Shown: positions 45,822 to 54,576 of the stretch, piece by piece
How the letters are laid out: each line of letters begins with the position of its first letter
Position numbering within the stretch: position 1 is the first letter of the stretch
Assembly: GCF_003014475.1 (NCBI RefSeq)
Contig: NZ_PYGJ01000002.1
Coordinates: 453,429 to 517,428 of the forward strand
From: Shimia abyssi
Lineage (GTDB): Bacteria > Pseudomonadota > Alphaproteobacteria > Rhodobacterales > Rhodobacteraceae
Reading direction: 5' to 3'
Length of the DNA: 64,000 nucleotides
Notes under the pieces: generated by a model
What the model saw: the letters and a program-made list of their open reading frames with translations, nothing else
Database searches by the model: none
Told to the model about the DNA's origin: nothing
Position numbers and translations under genes: made by a program

Positions 45822-47705
45822 CTAGCCCACCTTTTGAGCCTGCTGATACCGCATCTGGGCTGCAAGCCGGATCGGTGCATTACGTGCACCGTACCCTTGA
45901 TAACCGCGCCGCCGCTCAACGATCTCAAAGAAAAACCCGTCAAAAATCGGGGTGCTGTAAATCTGAAAATATTCTCCGTCCCCGTCACGATCGTATAGAA
46001 TGTTGCCCTCGCGCAGTTTGTCGACGAATGCGCCCTCCAGGCCAAATCGCGATTTAAGGTCGATATAATAGTTTTCCGCAATTTCCAGTCGGCTGAACCC
46101 GGCCTCTGCCAGATGTCCCGAGGTCTCAAAAATGCAGTCGCTGAGAAATGCGATGTGCTGAACACCCGCACCAAAGCGATCCGCCAGAAAGGCCCCGGCA
46201 AAGGTACGGCGCTGTCCCGCGCCATTTAGATTCAAACGCACTTCACCTTCGGGGCTGGAGATTGCCTGAGATAAAACAATTCCCGAGGGGTCGACCACGT
46301 CCACCACGGCGGTCTTGTCCATCTCGAAAGTAGTTGTGTAATAGGTCAGCCAACTCTGCATTTCCTGATATCGCATGGTTTGGGCTACATGGTCGATGCG
46401 GCGCAAGCCGGCGGGTGGGATGGCCTCAGTGCGTGGAACCGGGTCGAATTCAATATCCCAAACCCGATGAAGGTCAGACTTCTCGTCAATAAAATGCACT
46501 ACACTGCCGCCTACACCTTTGATCGCCGGAATATCCAACTCTCCAACGCCCACAGGTTGCGAGAACTCAGGTGTGCCCAAAGCGGTTGCACGGGTTACGG
46601 TCTGGTCCGCATCCCGTACGCGCAAACCCATGTCGCAAACCGTCGGTCCATGCTGAACAAAGCTCTCGGCGGCAAACCCCTTGGGATCAGAGTTGATCAC
46701 CAGATTGGCAGCGCCCTGCCGCCACAACGCGACATCTTTTGAGACATGCTGACGCTCTTTTCGGAAGCACAACGCAGCCAGCATTTCGGCCAATTCCCGC
46801 TCTGCGTCTTTATCCGCCGCGAACTCGACAAACTCAAAACCTGTGGGATAGACGCGCTGAGGTAAATCGCTCAGCGGTGCTCGCATCGCAGGCTCAGTAC
46901 GTGCCACCTCGTCCAAAAGCGAAACCAGCGCCCGAAACCCATCTCGTGCAAAGCTGTCGCGACTGCTTTGCGTGGTATCGCTGACGCGGGCCAGCGACCA
47001 TGGCCCGTCATAGTTTAGCCGTGCAATGACCCGCACGAAGCCAGCAAGGTTCAGGCCGCCCTGCCCCGGAAGCAGCCCGAAATGACTTTTCAGATGGCGA
47101 ATGTCGAAATCCATCGCTGGGGCATCGGACAATTGCACATGGAAAAGCTTGTCGCCGGGAATATCACGCAGCCGGGCAGGTTGAGAGCCGTCCGCAAGAG
47201 AAAAGAACGAGTTCAGGGCGAGCCCAAAGGCAGGATGATTGACGGCATTGACCATATCCAAAGCCTGCGCATCGGCTTGCACACACTTGCCCCATGGCAG
47301 AGCAAGCAGCGCAGCCCGCACGCCACGCTCCGCGCAACGGTTCGCCAGTTCTGTAAAGTCGCCGCAGAGCGCGTCTTCATCCGAAATTGTCGCCGGGTCA
47401 GTAGCACTGCCCACCAAAAGGGTGCGTGCCCCCAAGCCCTGCATAAGGTCCAGCTTGTGATCCAACCGAGCAAAGGCGCCGGTGCGCGCTTTGCCGGTCT
47501 GACCCTCAAAGTCATGAAACGGCTGCAACACGTCGACACTCAACCCAAGCGCACGAGTGTGAGCACCTACCTTTTCTGGCGTTCCGGCAAATCCAGTCAA
47601 GTCGGGTTCGTAAAGCTCTACGCCTGTGAACCCGGCATCTGCGATGGTTTCCAGCTTCTCCAGAAGATCGCCGGGGATGGACGTCGTGGCGACCGAGAGT
47701 TTCAT
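45822..47705 (-). CDS. quiC: QuiC-type 3-dehydroshikimate dehydratase with C-terminal VOC/HPPD-like domain
   Basis: 627 aa, two domains as in Pseudomonas QuiC. The N-terminal half is an AP-endonuclease-2-like TIM barrel (MKLSVATTSIPGDLLEKLETIADAGFTGVELYEPDL, then ALNSFFSLADGSQPARL and HVQLSDA) that converts 3-dehydroshikimate to protocatechuate. The C-terminal half (about 300-627) is vicinal-oxygen-chelate and 4-hydroxyphenylpyruvate dioxygenase-like (GLRRIDHVAQTMRYQEMQSWLTYY, VQHIAFLSDCIFETSGHL, IFDGFFFEIVERRRGYQGYG). The start overlaps the TRAP-M stop (TAATG). No protocatechuate ring-cleavage gene is in this window. Confidence 0.88.
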   Translation of the reverse strand: MKLSVATTSIPGDLLEKLETIADAGFTGVELYEPDLTGFAGTPEKVGAHTRALGLSVDVLQPFHDFEGQTGKARTGAFARLDHKLDLMQGLGARTLLVGSATDPATISDEDALCGDFTELANRCAERGVRAALLALPWGKCVQADAQALDMVNAVNHPAFGLALNSFFSLADGSQPARLRDIPGDKLFHVQLSDAPAMDFDIRHLKSHFGLLPGQGGLNLAGFVRVIARLNYDGPWSLARVSDTTQSSRDSFARDGFRALVSLLDEVARTEPAMRAPLSDLPQRVYPTGFEFVEFAADKDAERELAEMLAALCFRKERQHVSKDVALWRQGAANLVINSDPKGFAAESFVQHGPTVCDMGLRVRDADQTVTRATALGTPEFSQPVGVGELDIPAIKGVGGSVVHFIDEKSDLHRVWDIEFDPVPRTEAIPPAGLRRIDHVAQTMRYQEMQSWLTYYTTTFEMDKTAVVDVVDPSGIVLSQAISSPEGEVRLNLNGAGQRRTFAGAFLADRFGAGVQHIAFLSDCIFETSGHLAEAGFSRLEIAENYYIDLKSRFGLEGAFVDKLREGNILYDRDGDGEYFQIYSTPIFDGFFFEIVERRRGYQGYGARNAPIRLAAQMRYQQAQKVG

Positions 47706-49000
47706 TAGCCTTGGTACCCAAACATGCGCGGCAGCCACAACACCAGATCAGGTACCAAAAGCATAATCAGAAGCGCGACGATGAGAACGGCAAGGAAAGC
47801 CCAGATTTCAGAGATTATCTCGCGCAAAGGAATGTCTGTCACCGCATTGATGACGAACAACAAGATGCCATAGGGAGGTGTGATCAAACCGATCATCGAA
47901 TTCACAACAACGAGGACGCCAAAGTGGACCAAATCAATACCAAGCGCTTCGCAGGTTGGGATGAACAACGGCACAATCACCAGAATGATGGTAGTGGCAT
48001 CCAGCACGCATCCCAAGGCCAGGATCAAAAGGTTTACTAAGATAAGGAAGACAATCGGGCTCATTTCGGACCCGGCCAACATAGCCGAGATCGACTGAGG
48101 AATTTGCTCTGAGATCACAATGAAGTTCAGGATAAAGGCCCCGCCGATCACGATCCCAACCGATGCAGACGAACGCGCCGAGTCGACAAAGACATGGTAA
48201 AGTCCCTTGAACGAGATTGCGCGGTAAAACAGCGCTGCCAGCAATAGGGCATAAAACGCAGCCACGGCAGCGGCTTCGGTTGGCGTAGTGACGCCTCCGT
48301 AGATACCGTAAAGTAGGATTGCGGGCATTAGCAGCGCCGGGAAGGCGTTGGCTGTTTTGGCCGGGAGCTCTTTCAGCGGAACCGGATCTTCGAGCGCAAA
48401 ACCACGCTTTCCGGCGAGGTAATAGTTCATCGCCATTAAGACAACACCCATAATCAACCCCGGCAGAATGCCAGCAAGGAACAGGGATCCAATCGAAGCT
48501 TTGGAGACCAAAGCATAGAGAACCATCGGAATCGACGGCGGAATTATCGGTCCAATCGTGGCCGATGCGGCGGTGATTGCAGCTGCATAACCTCGGCTAT
48601 AACGGCCGTCTCTTGTCATCATTGAGATAATGATCTTGCCGATACCCGCAGCATCCGCCACCGCAGAGCCGGACATACCGGAAAAGATCAGCGAAGCCAC
48701 GACGTTCACGTGGCCCAGCCCACCCTTAAAGCGTCCAACAGCAGCCACACAGAAATTCAAAAGTCGGTCAGTTATCGACCCGGCATTCATAATGTTGGCG
48801 GCGACAATAAACAGCGGCACAGCCAGCAGGATGGTGCTTTTGTAGAACCCCTGAAGGATTTTTTCGCCCGCCAGTGCTACGTCCAATCCGGCAACGCCCA
48901 GATAGACAACAGACGCCAGCAGGATCGAATAGCCGATTGGCGTGCCTACACCGGCAAGGACGAACAATGTGACAAGACAGGTTGCGAGTTCAAAACTCAT
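47705..49000 (-). CDS. TRAP transporter large permease (DctM type)
   Basis: 431 aa, 12 to 13 hydrophobic helices; the GTPIGYSILLASVVYLGVAGLDV start and the ASLIFSGMSGSAVADAAGIGKI and FGVLVVVNSMIGLITPPYGILLF segments are family signatures. It forms the membrane channel of a tripartite ATP-independent periplasmic transporter with the neighbouring small permease and binding protein. The last four bases of the dctQ gene overlap its start (ATGA). Its stop overlaps the quiC start, so uptake and breakdown genes are coupled. Confidence 0.93.
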   Translation of the reverse strand: MSFELATCLVTLFVLAGVGTPIGYSILLASVVYLGVAGLDVALAGEKILQGFYKSTILLAVPLFIVAANIMNAGSITDRLLNFCVAAVGRFKGGLGHVNVVASLIFSGMSGSAVADAAGIGKIIISMMTRDGRYSRGYAAAITAASATIGPIIPPSIPMVLYALVSKASIGSLFLAGILPGLIMGVVLMAMNYYLAGKRGFALEDPVPLKELPAKTANAFPALLMPAILLYGIYGGVTTPTEAAAVAAFYALLLAALFYRAISFKGLYHVFVDSARSSASVGIVIGGAFILNFIVISEQIPQSISAMLAGSEMSPIVFLILVNLLILALGCVLDATTIILVIVPLFIPTCEALGIDLVHFGVLVVVNSMIGLITPPYGILLFVINAVTDIPLREIISEIWAFLAVLIVALLIMLLVPDLVLWLPRMFGYQG

Positions 49001-49560
49001 GACTCGTCCCCTTTTTCGGCGGTTTGGGCGTCTTCTTCGTGCGAAGCTTCAACCACAAGTTCAATTTCGGTTTTGGGCGGGCCGTTGCGCAACACATGAA
49101 AGAACGACCAGGCATAGCGTGCAGCCACGGCCAGCATGAATACCGCATAAACCGAGAACACATCCCGCATTGGAATCTTGTTTCCTGTAAACGGGTTACG
49201 TACCGTCGATGTTTTACGGATCTTCATCCACTCGATGTAATCCCAAGTCGGCAGGAAGGTATAAAGCATGCCGATGACGATGGCGGCGGCGGCGATCATG
49301 GCAAAGATCTGACGGACCCGGCGTGGCATCGACAGATAGATAATGTCGAACTTCACCTGGTCACGCTCGCGCACAACAAAGGCGCAGCTGAAGAAGATCA
49401 CCCAGACCCAGAGAATACCAATCAGTTCAAGCGTCCATCCGGCAGGCGTGAACAAATAGCGCAGTGCGATCTGTAAAAGAAAGATCAGAAAGATTGCCGC
49501 CAGCATACCGCCGGCAATCGCTTCGGTCAGTCGGGAGAACCCCCTGATGAAAGTCTTCAT
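48997..49560 (-). CDS. TRAP transporter small permease (DctQ type)
   Basis: 187 aa with four transmembrane helices (about 14-38, 48-70, 88-108, 132-152). The pattern around FIRGFSRLTEAIAGGMLAAIFLIFLLQIALRY and the second-helix VWVIFFSCAFVVRERDQVKFDIIYLSMPRRVRQIF is that of DctQ subunits. A long Glu/Asp-rich C-terminal tail follows. It lies between the binding protein and the large subunit in one transcript. Confidence 0.9.
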   Translation of the reverse strand: MKTFIRGFSRLTEAIAGGMLAAIFLIFLLQIALRYLFTPAGWTLELIGILWVWVIFFSCAFVVRERDQVKFDIIYLSMPRRVRQIFAMIAAAAIVIGMLYTFLPTWDYIEWMKIRKTSTVRNPFTGNKIPMRDVFSVYAVFMLAVAARYAWSFFHVLRNGPPKTEIELVVEASHEEDAQTAEKGDES

Positions 49561-49587
49561 GGCTGTTCTCCCTCTCTATTCTACAGA

Positions 49588-50598
49588 TTAGTTGCCCAAA
49601 GCGTTGATCTGCTCCAGAACACCCTCCGGCCAAGTTTCTGCAAACTCACTCTCAAGATACATCGACTGCACCTGAGCCCGAAAGGCCGCTACATCAGGCT
49701 CATAGATCTCTAGACCTTGCTCCTTGAGGAAGCTCACCAGCTCTGCCTCCAGACCAAGCTGCTTTTGACGTCCCGCTTCTGCTGCGGCGTCAGCTGCTTT
49801 TTGAACTGTCGCCTGCTGTTCGGCCGACATGTCGTCCCAGACGCCCTTACCGATAGCGATATAGTTCAGATCAACAAGATGAGACGTGAGAACGATCTGC
49901 TTGGTCACCTCATAGAATTTTTTGTCGACCACTGTAGGCAGCGGATTGTCCTGCCCATCAACCGAACCAGTCGACAGGCCCGTATATACTTCAGAGAACG
50001 ACATTGGCGTTGGTGCGGCGCCCAGAGCTTTGCCCAGGAACTGCCACGCGTCTGTGCCAGGCATGCGCAAGTTCACCCCTGCAAGATCAGCTGGCTTCAT
50101 TACTGTCAGCTCATCCTTGGGCTGACGCAGGTTCACCTGACGACGACCCAGATACATGACCGACAGAAGCTTCACTCCCAGTTCGTCTTCTGCCTTTGTT
50201 TTGAAGGCATCCATAAGCGGGTCATTAAAGACCGCCACCTGATGAGCGGCATCCTGGTGCACGTAGCCGGCGGTAAAGATCGAGAACTCGGGGAAGAACT
50301 GAGCCAGCTCCTGCGCCGAAGTGATCGACATTTCAAGGTTGCCGCGGCTGATCGCGTCCAGTTCGGTACCTTGCGCAAAAATCGTGCCGTTATAGCTTGG
50401 CTGATAATCGGCAAAGTCCGCAACCATCGGGGCAAAGACTTCGGCCAGAGCAACCGAGCGCTGGTCGGTTTCAGAGCCGGATGTTGCCAAACGTAGTTGA
50501 ACCTTGTCCGCAGCGAAGGCCGGCACGGCCATGGCGGCTGACAGGCTGAGGGCCGTCAGGGATGCAATGGCGGTGCGGCGTGTAAACTTTGTGATCAT
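49588..50598 (-). CDS. TRAP transporter substrate-binding protein (DctP type)
   Basis: 336 aa. A signal peptide (ALSLSAAMAVPAFA, cleavage near residue 30) precedes a periplasmic binding protein. Family hallmarks are ADLAGVNLRMPGTDAWQFLGKALGAAPTPMSFSEVYTGLSTGSVDGQDNPLPTV (about 170-222). The Arg in NLRMPG normally pairs with a carboxylate of the ligand, so an organic acid such as quinate, shikimate or a sugar acid is expected. AGGGAGGACACC precedes the ATG. It is the first gene of the PQM-quiC-aroE-lyase transcript, and an AT-rich motif lies 85 bases upstream. Confidence 0.92.
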   Translation of the reverse strand: MITKFTRRTAIASLTALSLSAAMAVPAFAADKVQLRLATSGSETDQRSVALAEVFAPMVADFADYQPSYNGTIFAQGTELDAISRGNLEMSITSAQELAQFFPEFSIFTAGYVHQDAAHQVAVFNDPLMDAFKTKAEDELGVKLLSVMYLGRRQVNLRQPKDELTVMKPADLAGVNLRMPGTDAWQFLGKALGAAPTPMSFSEVYTGLSTGSVDGQDNPLPTVVDKKFYEVTKQIVLTSHLVDLNYIAIGKGVWDDMSAEQQATVQKAADAAAEAGRQKQLGLEAELVSFLKEQGLEIYEPDVAAFRAQVQSMYLESEFAETWPEGVLEQINALGN

Positions 50599-50682
50599 GG
50601 TGTCCTCCCTTTGATCATCTCGAATGATTTGTGGTTGCGTCATTTATTGCGGATTTTTTCTAAATTGCAATATATTATTAAA

Positions 50683-50699
50683 AACATCATATATTTTTT
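50683..50699. promoter_or_regulatory. Cluster motif copy upstream of dctP
   Basis: AACATCATATATTTTTT; 15 of 17 bases match the copy at 51854-51870 (AACATCTGATATTTTTT). It lies 85 bases before the dctP ATG and overlaps the last bases of the upstream oxidoreductase gene. Confidence 0.45.
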
Positions 50700-51781
50700 A
50701 GGTGCTCCTCTTTAACAGGTGGAGTCGTCCCAGCGGACATGTTGCACAATGTCACCGTTGCCCCGGACGCGGCGGCCCGAGTGACGGCTTCAACAACCTC
50801 AAGGGATTTCAACCCTTCAAGACCAGAGACAAGAGGGAGCGCCTCACCGCGAATTACGTCTGCAAAGTGAGAGACTTGCACCATCAGAGGGTCCCCGGAT
50901 TCAGCCAAAAGAGAGGTCGCGCCAATTGGTGTCCACCAATCCTGCGTGTTTTGGTGTTTCCAGACGCGCAAATCTGGAAGAGACATCGCGCCTTCAGAGC
51001 CACCCAGCATATAGCAGCTCTGGTTTGTGGCCGGATACGCAGGGTTTTCGCGCGCTGTCAGCTCCCAACTCCACGGGGAAACGATGCTGTCAGAGACGGA
51101 AATCGAAGCAATCAAGCCAGATTCGAAAGTCAGGATTGCGGTGGCCAGATCTTCGTTTTCAAACCCGCGTCTGGACGGAGCTGCGACGGCCTGCACGTGC
51201 TTTACCTCGCCGCAAAAGTGCCTAAGCAGGTCAATGTCATGCACCAGGTTCACCGAAATGGGGCCTGCGCCCTTGCGGGTGCGCCAGGGGGCGGCCTCAA
51301 AATAATAGTCAGGCTTGTAGAACCAGCATGTGGCCTGCACCGAACGTATGTCCCCGATGGCCCCATCCATGATTGCCTGCTTAGCTGCACGCACCATACC
51401 ATTGTGGCGGCGATGGTGCCCAACAAGCAGCGGAACCGTTGCCGCTTCGGCGGCATCGGTCAGGGAACGGGCCTCATCCGCGGAGACGGCAATGGGCTTT
51501 TCGATCAGAACCGGACAACCATGCGCAATGCAGGTCAGACCTTGCTCAACATGCAGCGGCGTCGGCGTCGCCAGGATCACGCCATCCGGGCCACATTTGT
51601 CAAACAACTCCTCCAAGGTCGCAAAAACAGGCACGCCCATGGCCCTTGCGGCTGCGCCGTTACTCTTATCCGGTTCAACGATGCCGGCTATTGCGACTCC
51701 AGCGGTCTGTTGTAGAGATTGGGCATGCCGCTTGCCAATAAGGCCAAAGCCGACAACTGCGATACGGGTGATGTTCGCCAT
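50687..51781 (-). CDS. Gfo/Idh/MocA-family oxidoreductase
   Basis: 364 aa NAD(P)-dependent dehydrogenase. N-terminal Rossmann fold TRIAVVGFGLIGKRHAQSLQ (about 4-23), conserved EKPIAVSADEARSL (catalytic Lys of EKP near 97), and the second-domain VNLVHDIDLLRHFCG. Substrates in the family are sugars, inositols and related cyclitols, so a cyclic polyol or sugar acid is plausible here. AAAGGAAT precedes the ATG; a longer frame is unlikely. It reads away from the divergent GntR gene and is the first gene of the cluster on this strand. Confidence 0.88.
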   Translation of the reverse strand: MANITRIAVVGFGLIGKRHAQSLQQTAGVAIAGIVEPDKSNGAAARAMGVPVFATLEELFDKCGPDGVILATPTPLHVEQGLTCIAHGCPVLIEKPIAVSADEARSLTDAAEAATVPLLVGHHRRHNGMVRAAKQAIMDGAIGDIRSVQATCWFYKPDYYFEAAPWRTRKGAGPISVNLVHDIDLLRHFCGEVKHVQAVAAPSRRGFENEDLATAILTFESGLIASISVSDSIVSPWSWELTARENPAYPATNQSCYMLGGSEGAMSLPDLRVWKHQNTQDWWTPIGATSLLAESGDPLMVQVSHFADVIRGEALPLVSGLEGLKSLEVVEAVTRAAASGATVTLCNMSAGTTPPVKEEHLKNI

Positions 51782-51853
51782 CAAGTCATTCCTTTTGCAA
51801 CGCGCCACTGCGTCTGGAACCATCTCTAACAGGGCATTGCTGATAATTTCAAG

Positions 51854-51870
51854 AACATCTGATATTTTTT
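51854..51870. promoter_or_regulatory. Cluster motif copy between the oxidoreductase and GntR genes
   Basis: AACATCTGATATTTTTT. The inner TCTGATATTTTTT (51858-51870) is the exact reverse complement of the motif at 43936-43948. It lies 73 bases before the oxidoreductase ATG and 86 bases before the GntR start. Confidence 0.45.
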
Positions 51871-51955
51871 CATATAACATAAATTATAATGCATTGCGGA
51901 CATGCTTCGGTTTGCCTAAATTGAATGACACACTGAAAACTGTCAGACGGAATTT

Positions 51956-52609
51956 ATGGCTCAATCTCGTAACATCGTTGGCGCGACCACCTATCAGCGC
52001 ATTAAGCATGACATTATTTTTGGGGAACTGGCGCCGGGTGCCAAGCTGAAACTCGAGGCCCTGCGGCAGCGTTACGAAGCCAGCATGTCAACCTTACGTG
52101 AAACTCTTAATCGGCTGGCAAGCGAAGGCTTTGTGAATGCTCTTGACCAGCGCGGCTTCTTTGTGACGCCTGTATCCCAAGAAGATTTGCGCGAGATTGC
52201 TAATCTGCGGATTCTTCTGGAATGCCACGCATTACGCCTATCTATCGAGAATGGCGACACAGACTGGGAAGGCCGCCTTGTGGCGGCCCATCACAAGCTG
52301 CACCTGATGGAATCGAAGATGCTTGAGGGGGATCTCAGCGGCAAAGAAGATTGGAAGCGGTATGACTGGGAGTTCCATCAGGCCCTGATTTCAGCCTGCG
52401 GATCAAAGAACCTGCTGTCTCTGCACGCGATTCTGTTCGACAAGTACCTGCGCTATCAAATGTTGGTTTTAACCAACCGCGGTCAAGAAGCGGTCGAAGA
52501 GCACATTGAAATGTTTCAGGCTGCACTGCAACGCGATGTGGAACGCGCTAGCGCAACGCTGCAACGACATGTTGAGCGAGGCTTGGAGCACACGCTCACC
52601 GTGCTTTAG
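51956..52609 (+). CDS. GntR-family transcriptional regulator (FadR/FCD type)
   Basis: 217 aa. N-terminal winged helix TTYQRIKHDIIFGELAPGAKLKLEALRQRYEASMSTLRETLNRLASEGFV (about 11-60) and C-terminal FCD effector domain with the conserved RILLECHALRLSIE and HQALISACGSKNLLSL segments. FCD regulators commonly respond to organic acids. It is divergent from the oxidoreductase of the catabolic cluster and is the natural candidate for its regulator. The AT-rich motifs upstream of three units may be its sites; that link is inferred from position. Confidence 0.9.
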   Translation: MAQSRNIVGATTYQRIKHDIIFGELAPGAKLKLEALRQRYEASMSTLRETLNRLASEGFVNALDQRGFFVTPVSQEDLREIANLRILLECHALRLSIENGDTDWEGRLVAAHHKLHLMESKMLEGDLSGKEDWKRYDWEFHQALISACGSKNLLSLHAILFDKYLRYQMLVLTNRGQEAVEEHIEMFQAALQRDVERASATLQRHVERGLEHTLTVL

Positions 52610-53399
52610 GCAGGTTGCGACACTCTGTGGCGCCCCACATGCTCGTCCGCGTTCTGACGGCACATCTCTGAAAACCTGAATTCGCACCAGTTTTGGTGCG
52701 TTCTATCGGGCACCCAAAATTCGCGATACCTCAAACGATTAGGTCATCGAGGCTAAGGGCCAGATAATCTTACACATCTCGCAACAGTCAAACGACTGGG
52801 ACGGGCAAAGATCAACAGAATTAAAAAATACTGTGCCGAAATAGCGAGGCATAGCCGGGCAGTTTCATGAACTCGGCGCTCCGCATCGTGTGGCACACAC
52901 ACCCAACTCCTACGCAAATACTTTTGAGAGTTATGGCGGAGACAAAGGCAGCCTTATTACCTCATTAAGTCATTGTTAAAATACAACTAATTCAATAAAT
53001 GTGAAACAAATACAACGTTTTATACCACGTCAAGGCCGTTGTTCGAGTGTTTACGCTTCACTTTCAAGCTCCTAACTTTCCCCATACGAGTCGTGCATAC
53101 ATCGCCCAAAAGATAGAAGCTTGTGAAAGTAGTACACGACTGATGTATCTCCGCTTACTTGTTGCGTCCAACCACAACCTGCAAAGATGGGCGGGAAGCA
53201 GATGTTTGCCGCGAATTACACCAATGTCGGCTTCTACAGTTCCGGCTGGTTGCATATTTGAGTTCAAAAGCTTTTCCAGAAACGATCGTGGTACCGGTGA
53301 ATGCGAATATGCCATTCGAATGCATCACCTCTGGGAGTACAATAGGCCACGAAGAGCCTTACACAGGCAGTCAAAGACCATACAATAGACGCCATCTTC
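52610..53399. other. Long gap, no supported gene
   Basis: 790 bases between the GntR gene and the HupE-like gene. It is AT-richer than its surroundings. Open frames on both strands (a 113-aa and an 83-aa frame) share no recognisable domain and have no good ribosome site. I saw no tRNA or obvious hairpin terminator. Confidence 0.6.
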
Positions 53400-54557
53400 T
53401 TATGCCAACGCTGCGAAAACCCGCTCGACAGTCCAGTAGCTCCCCACCAAGGCGATGGCGAAGCTCACGGGTAACACAATGCGCGATCTGTACCACAGTT
53501 CTTTACGCCAAAACCCGACAGCCAGAAAAGCTGCTGCGATGACAACTAACTGGCCAATCTCCACGCCGACATTGAAGCCAATCAACCGCGTCAGCCACTG
53601 GCCCTCTGAGGAGCTGATCTCGCCCAAAACCGACGCGAAACCGAATCCATGGAGCAGCCCGAAGAAGAATATGAGCGTGAAGCGGGCTCCGGCAGGTTTG
53701 TTGCGCAATATGTTTTCTACAGCGGCATATACAATGGACAAGGCAATCAGGGGTTCAAAGAACACGGTTGGCAGATCAACCCAGCCTAGCCAGCCGAGTG
53801 TCAGCGTCACTGAATGCGCCACGGTAAAAGCCGTGATTTGCCAGATCAGATCGCGGATCGTTTGCGCAAACAGGAACAGGCAAAGCACGAACAGGATGTG
53901 ATCCAGCCCGTATGGGACGATGTGAATAATCCCCTGCCATGTGAAATACAAGAACTCGGCCACTGCAGTGCTCAGTGTTGTCTCTTGTGTCCCCTGAAGG
54001 CTCAGTGTCTGGCTGGTTCTTCCAGCCTGTAGCAGCGTCGTACTTGGGACTGTCACCTCCAGCCGCATATCCCCCAGCAAAGGCGACAGTTGTACACTCA
54101 CTGCGCTGGCTCCTAGGGGAACGTCACCATAACCGACAAAAACCAAACGGTACTCGGTGTTTTCCGGCGGCCTGTCGAGAACAGCCCGGATATCGCGCGG
54201 AGATGGAAAGGAAAGTGCTTGCAGGTCTGCCGGATCACCGTCGAACCGGATGAGCGTCTGTTCGGAGATTTCCGCGCGTATTTCTGACAGCGCGCTTTCG
54301 ATAACGCCGAAGTCCAGCCCACGCACCTGCTCGACAAGAAATCTGTCAGAACCGTTTAAGCCCAGGAGGCGCTCGAACGCTTCGATCAAGTCCGCACTTA
54401 TGGCGATCCGATAGCTGTCGCCTTCGACGGACAACTGCGCATCGCCTAACTCGAACTTGTGTGCGATAGCGGACTGCGCAAAAAGCACCAGCAAAAGCGC
54501 GAGGGCCAGCCGGGTGATAAAGAACCCGGCCGGCCTTATCAAACGAGGGGGGATCAT
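53400..54557 (-). CDS. HupE/UreJ-like membrane protein with extracytoplasmic N-terminal domain
   Basis: 385 aa. Signal peptide with cleavage after AIA near residue 32, then a beta-rich extracytoplasmic region (about 35-210), then six or so hydrophobic helices with the HupE/UreJ features GIIHIVPYGLDHILFVLCLFLF, AHSVTLTLGWLGW and LHGFGFASVLGEI, His-rich positions that probably bind metal. Classical HupE/UreJ proteins import nickel. Larger members such as this one have unknown cargo. It ends the five-gene unit; spacing to the dipeptidase is 19 bases. Confidence 0.8.
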   Translation of the reverse strand: MIPPRLIRPAGFFITRLALALLLVLFAQSAIAHKFELGDAQLSVEGDSYRIAISADLIEAFERLLGLNGSDRFLVEQVRGLDFGVIESALSEIRAEISEQTLIRFDGDPADLQALSFPSPRDIRAVLDRPPENTEYRLVFVGYGDVPLGASAVSVQLSPLLGDMRLEVTVPSTTLLQAGRTSQTLSLQGTQETTLSTAVAEFLYFTWQGIIHIVPYGLDHILFVLCLFLFAQTIRDLIWQITAFTVAHSVTLTLGWLGWVDLPTVFFEPLIALSIVYAAVENILRNKPAGARFTLIFFFGLLHGFGFASVLGEISSSEGQWLTRLIGFNVGVEIGQLVVIAAAFLAVGFWRKELWYRSRIVLPVSFAIALVGSYWTVERVFAALA

Positions 54558-54576
54558 TTCCCGCTTTGCCTATCTA

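Noticed and set aside
53047..53388. 113-aa plus-strand open frame in the long gap
   Set aside because: No recognisable domain or good ribosome site, and amino-acid use looks like random frame.
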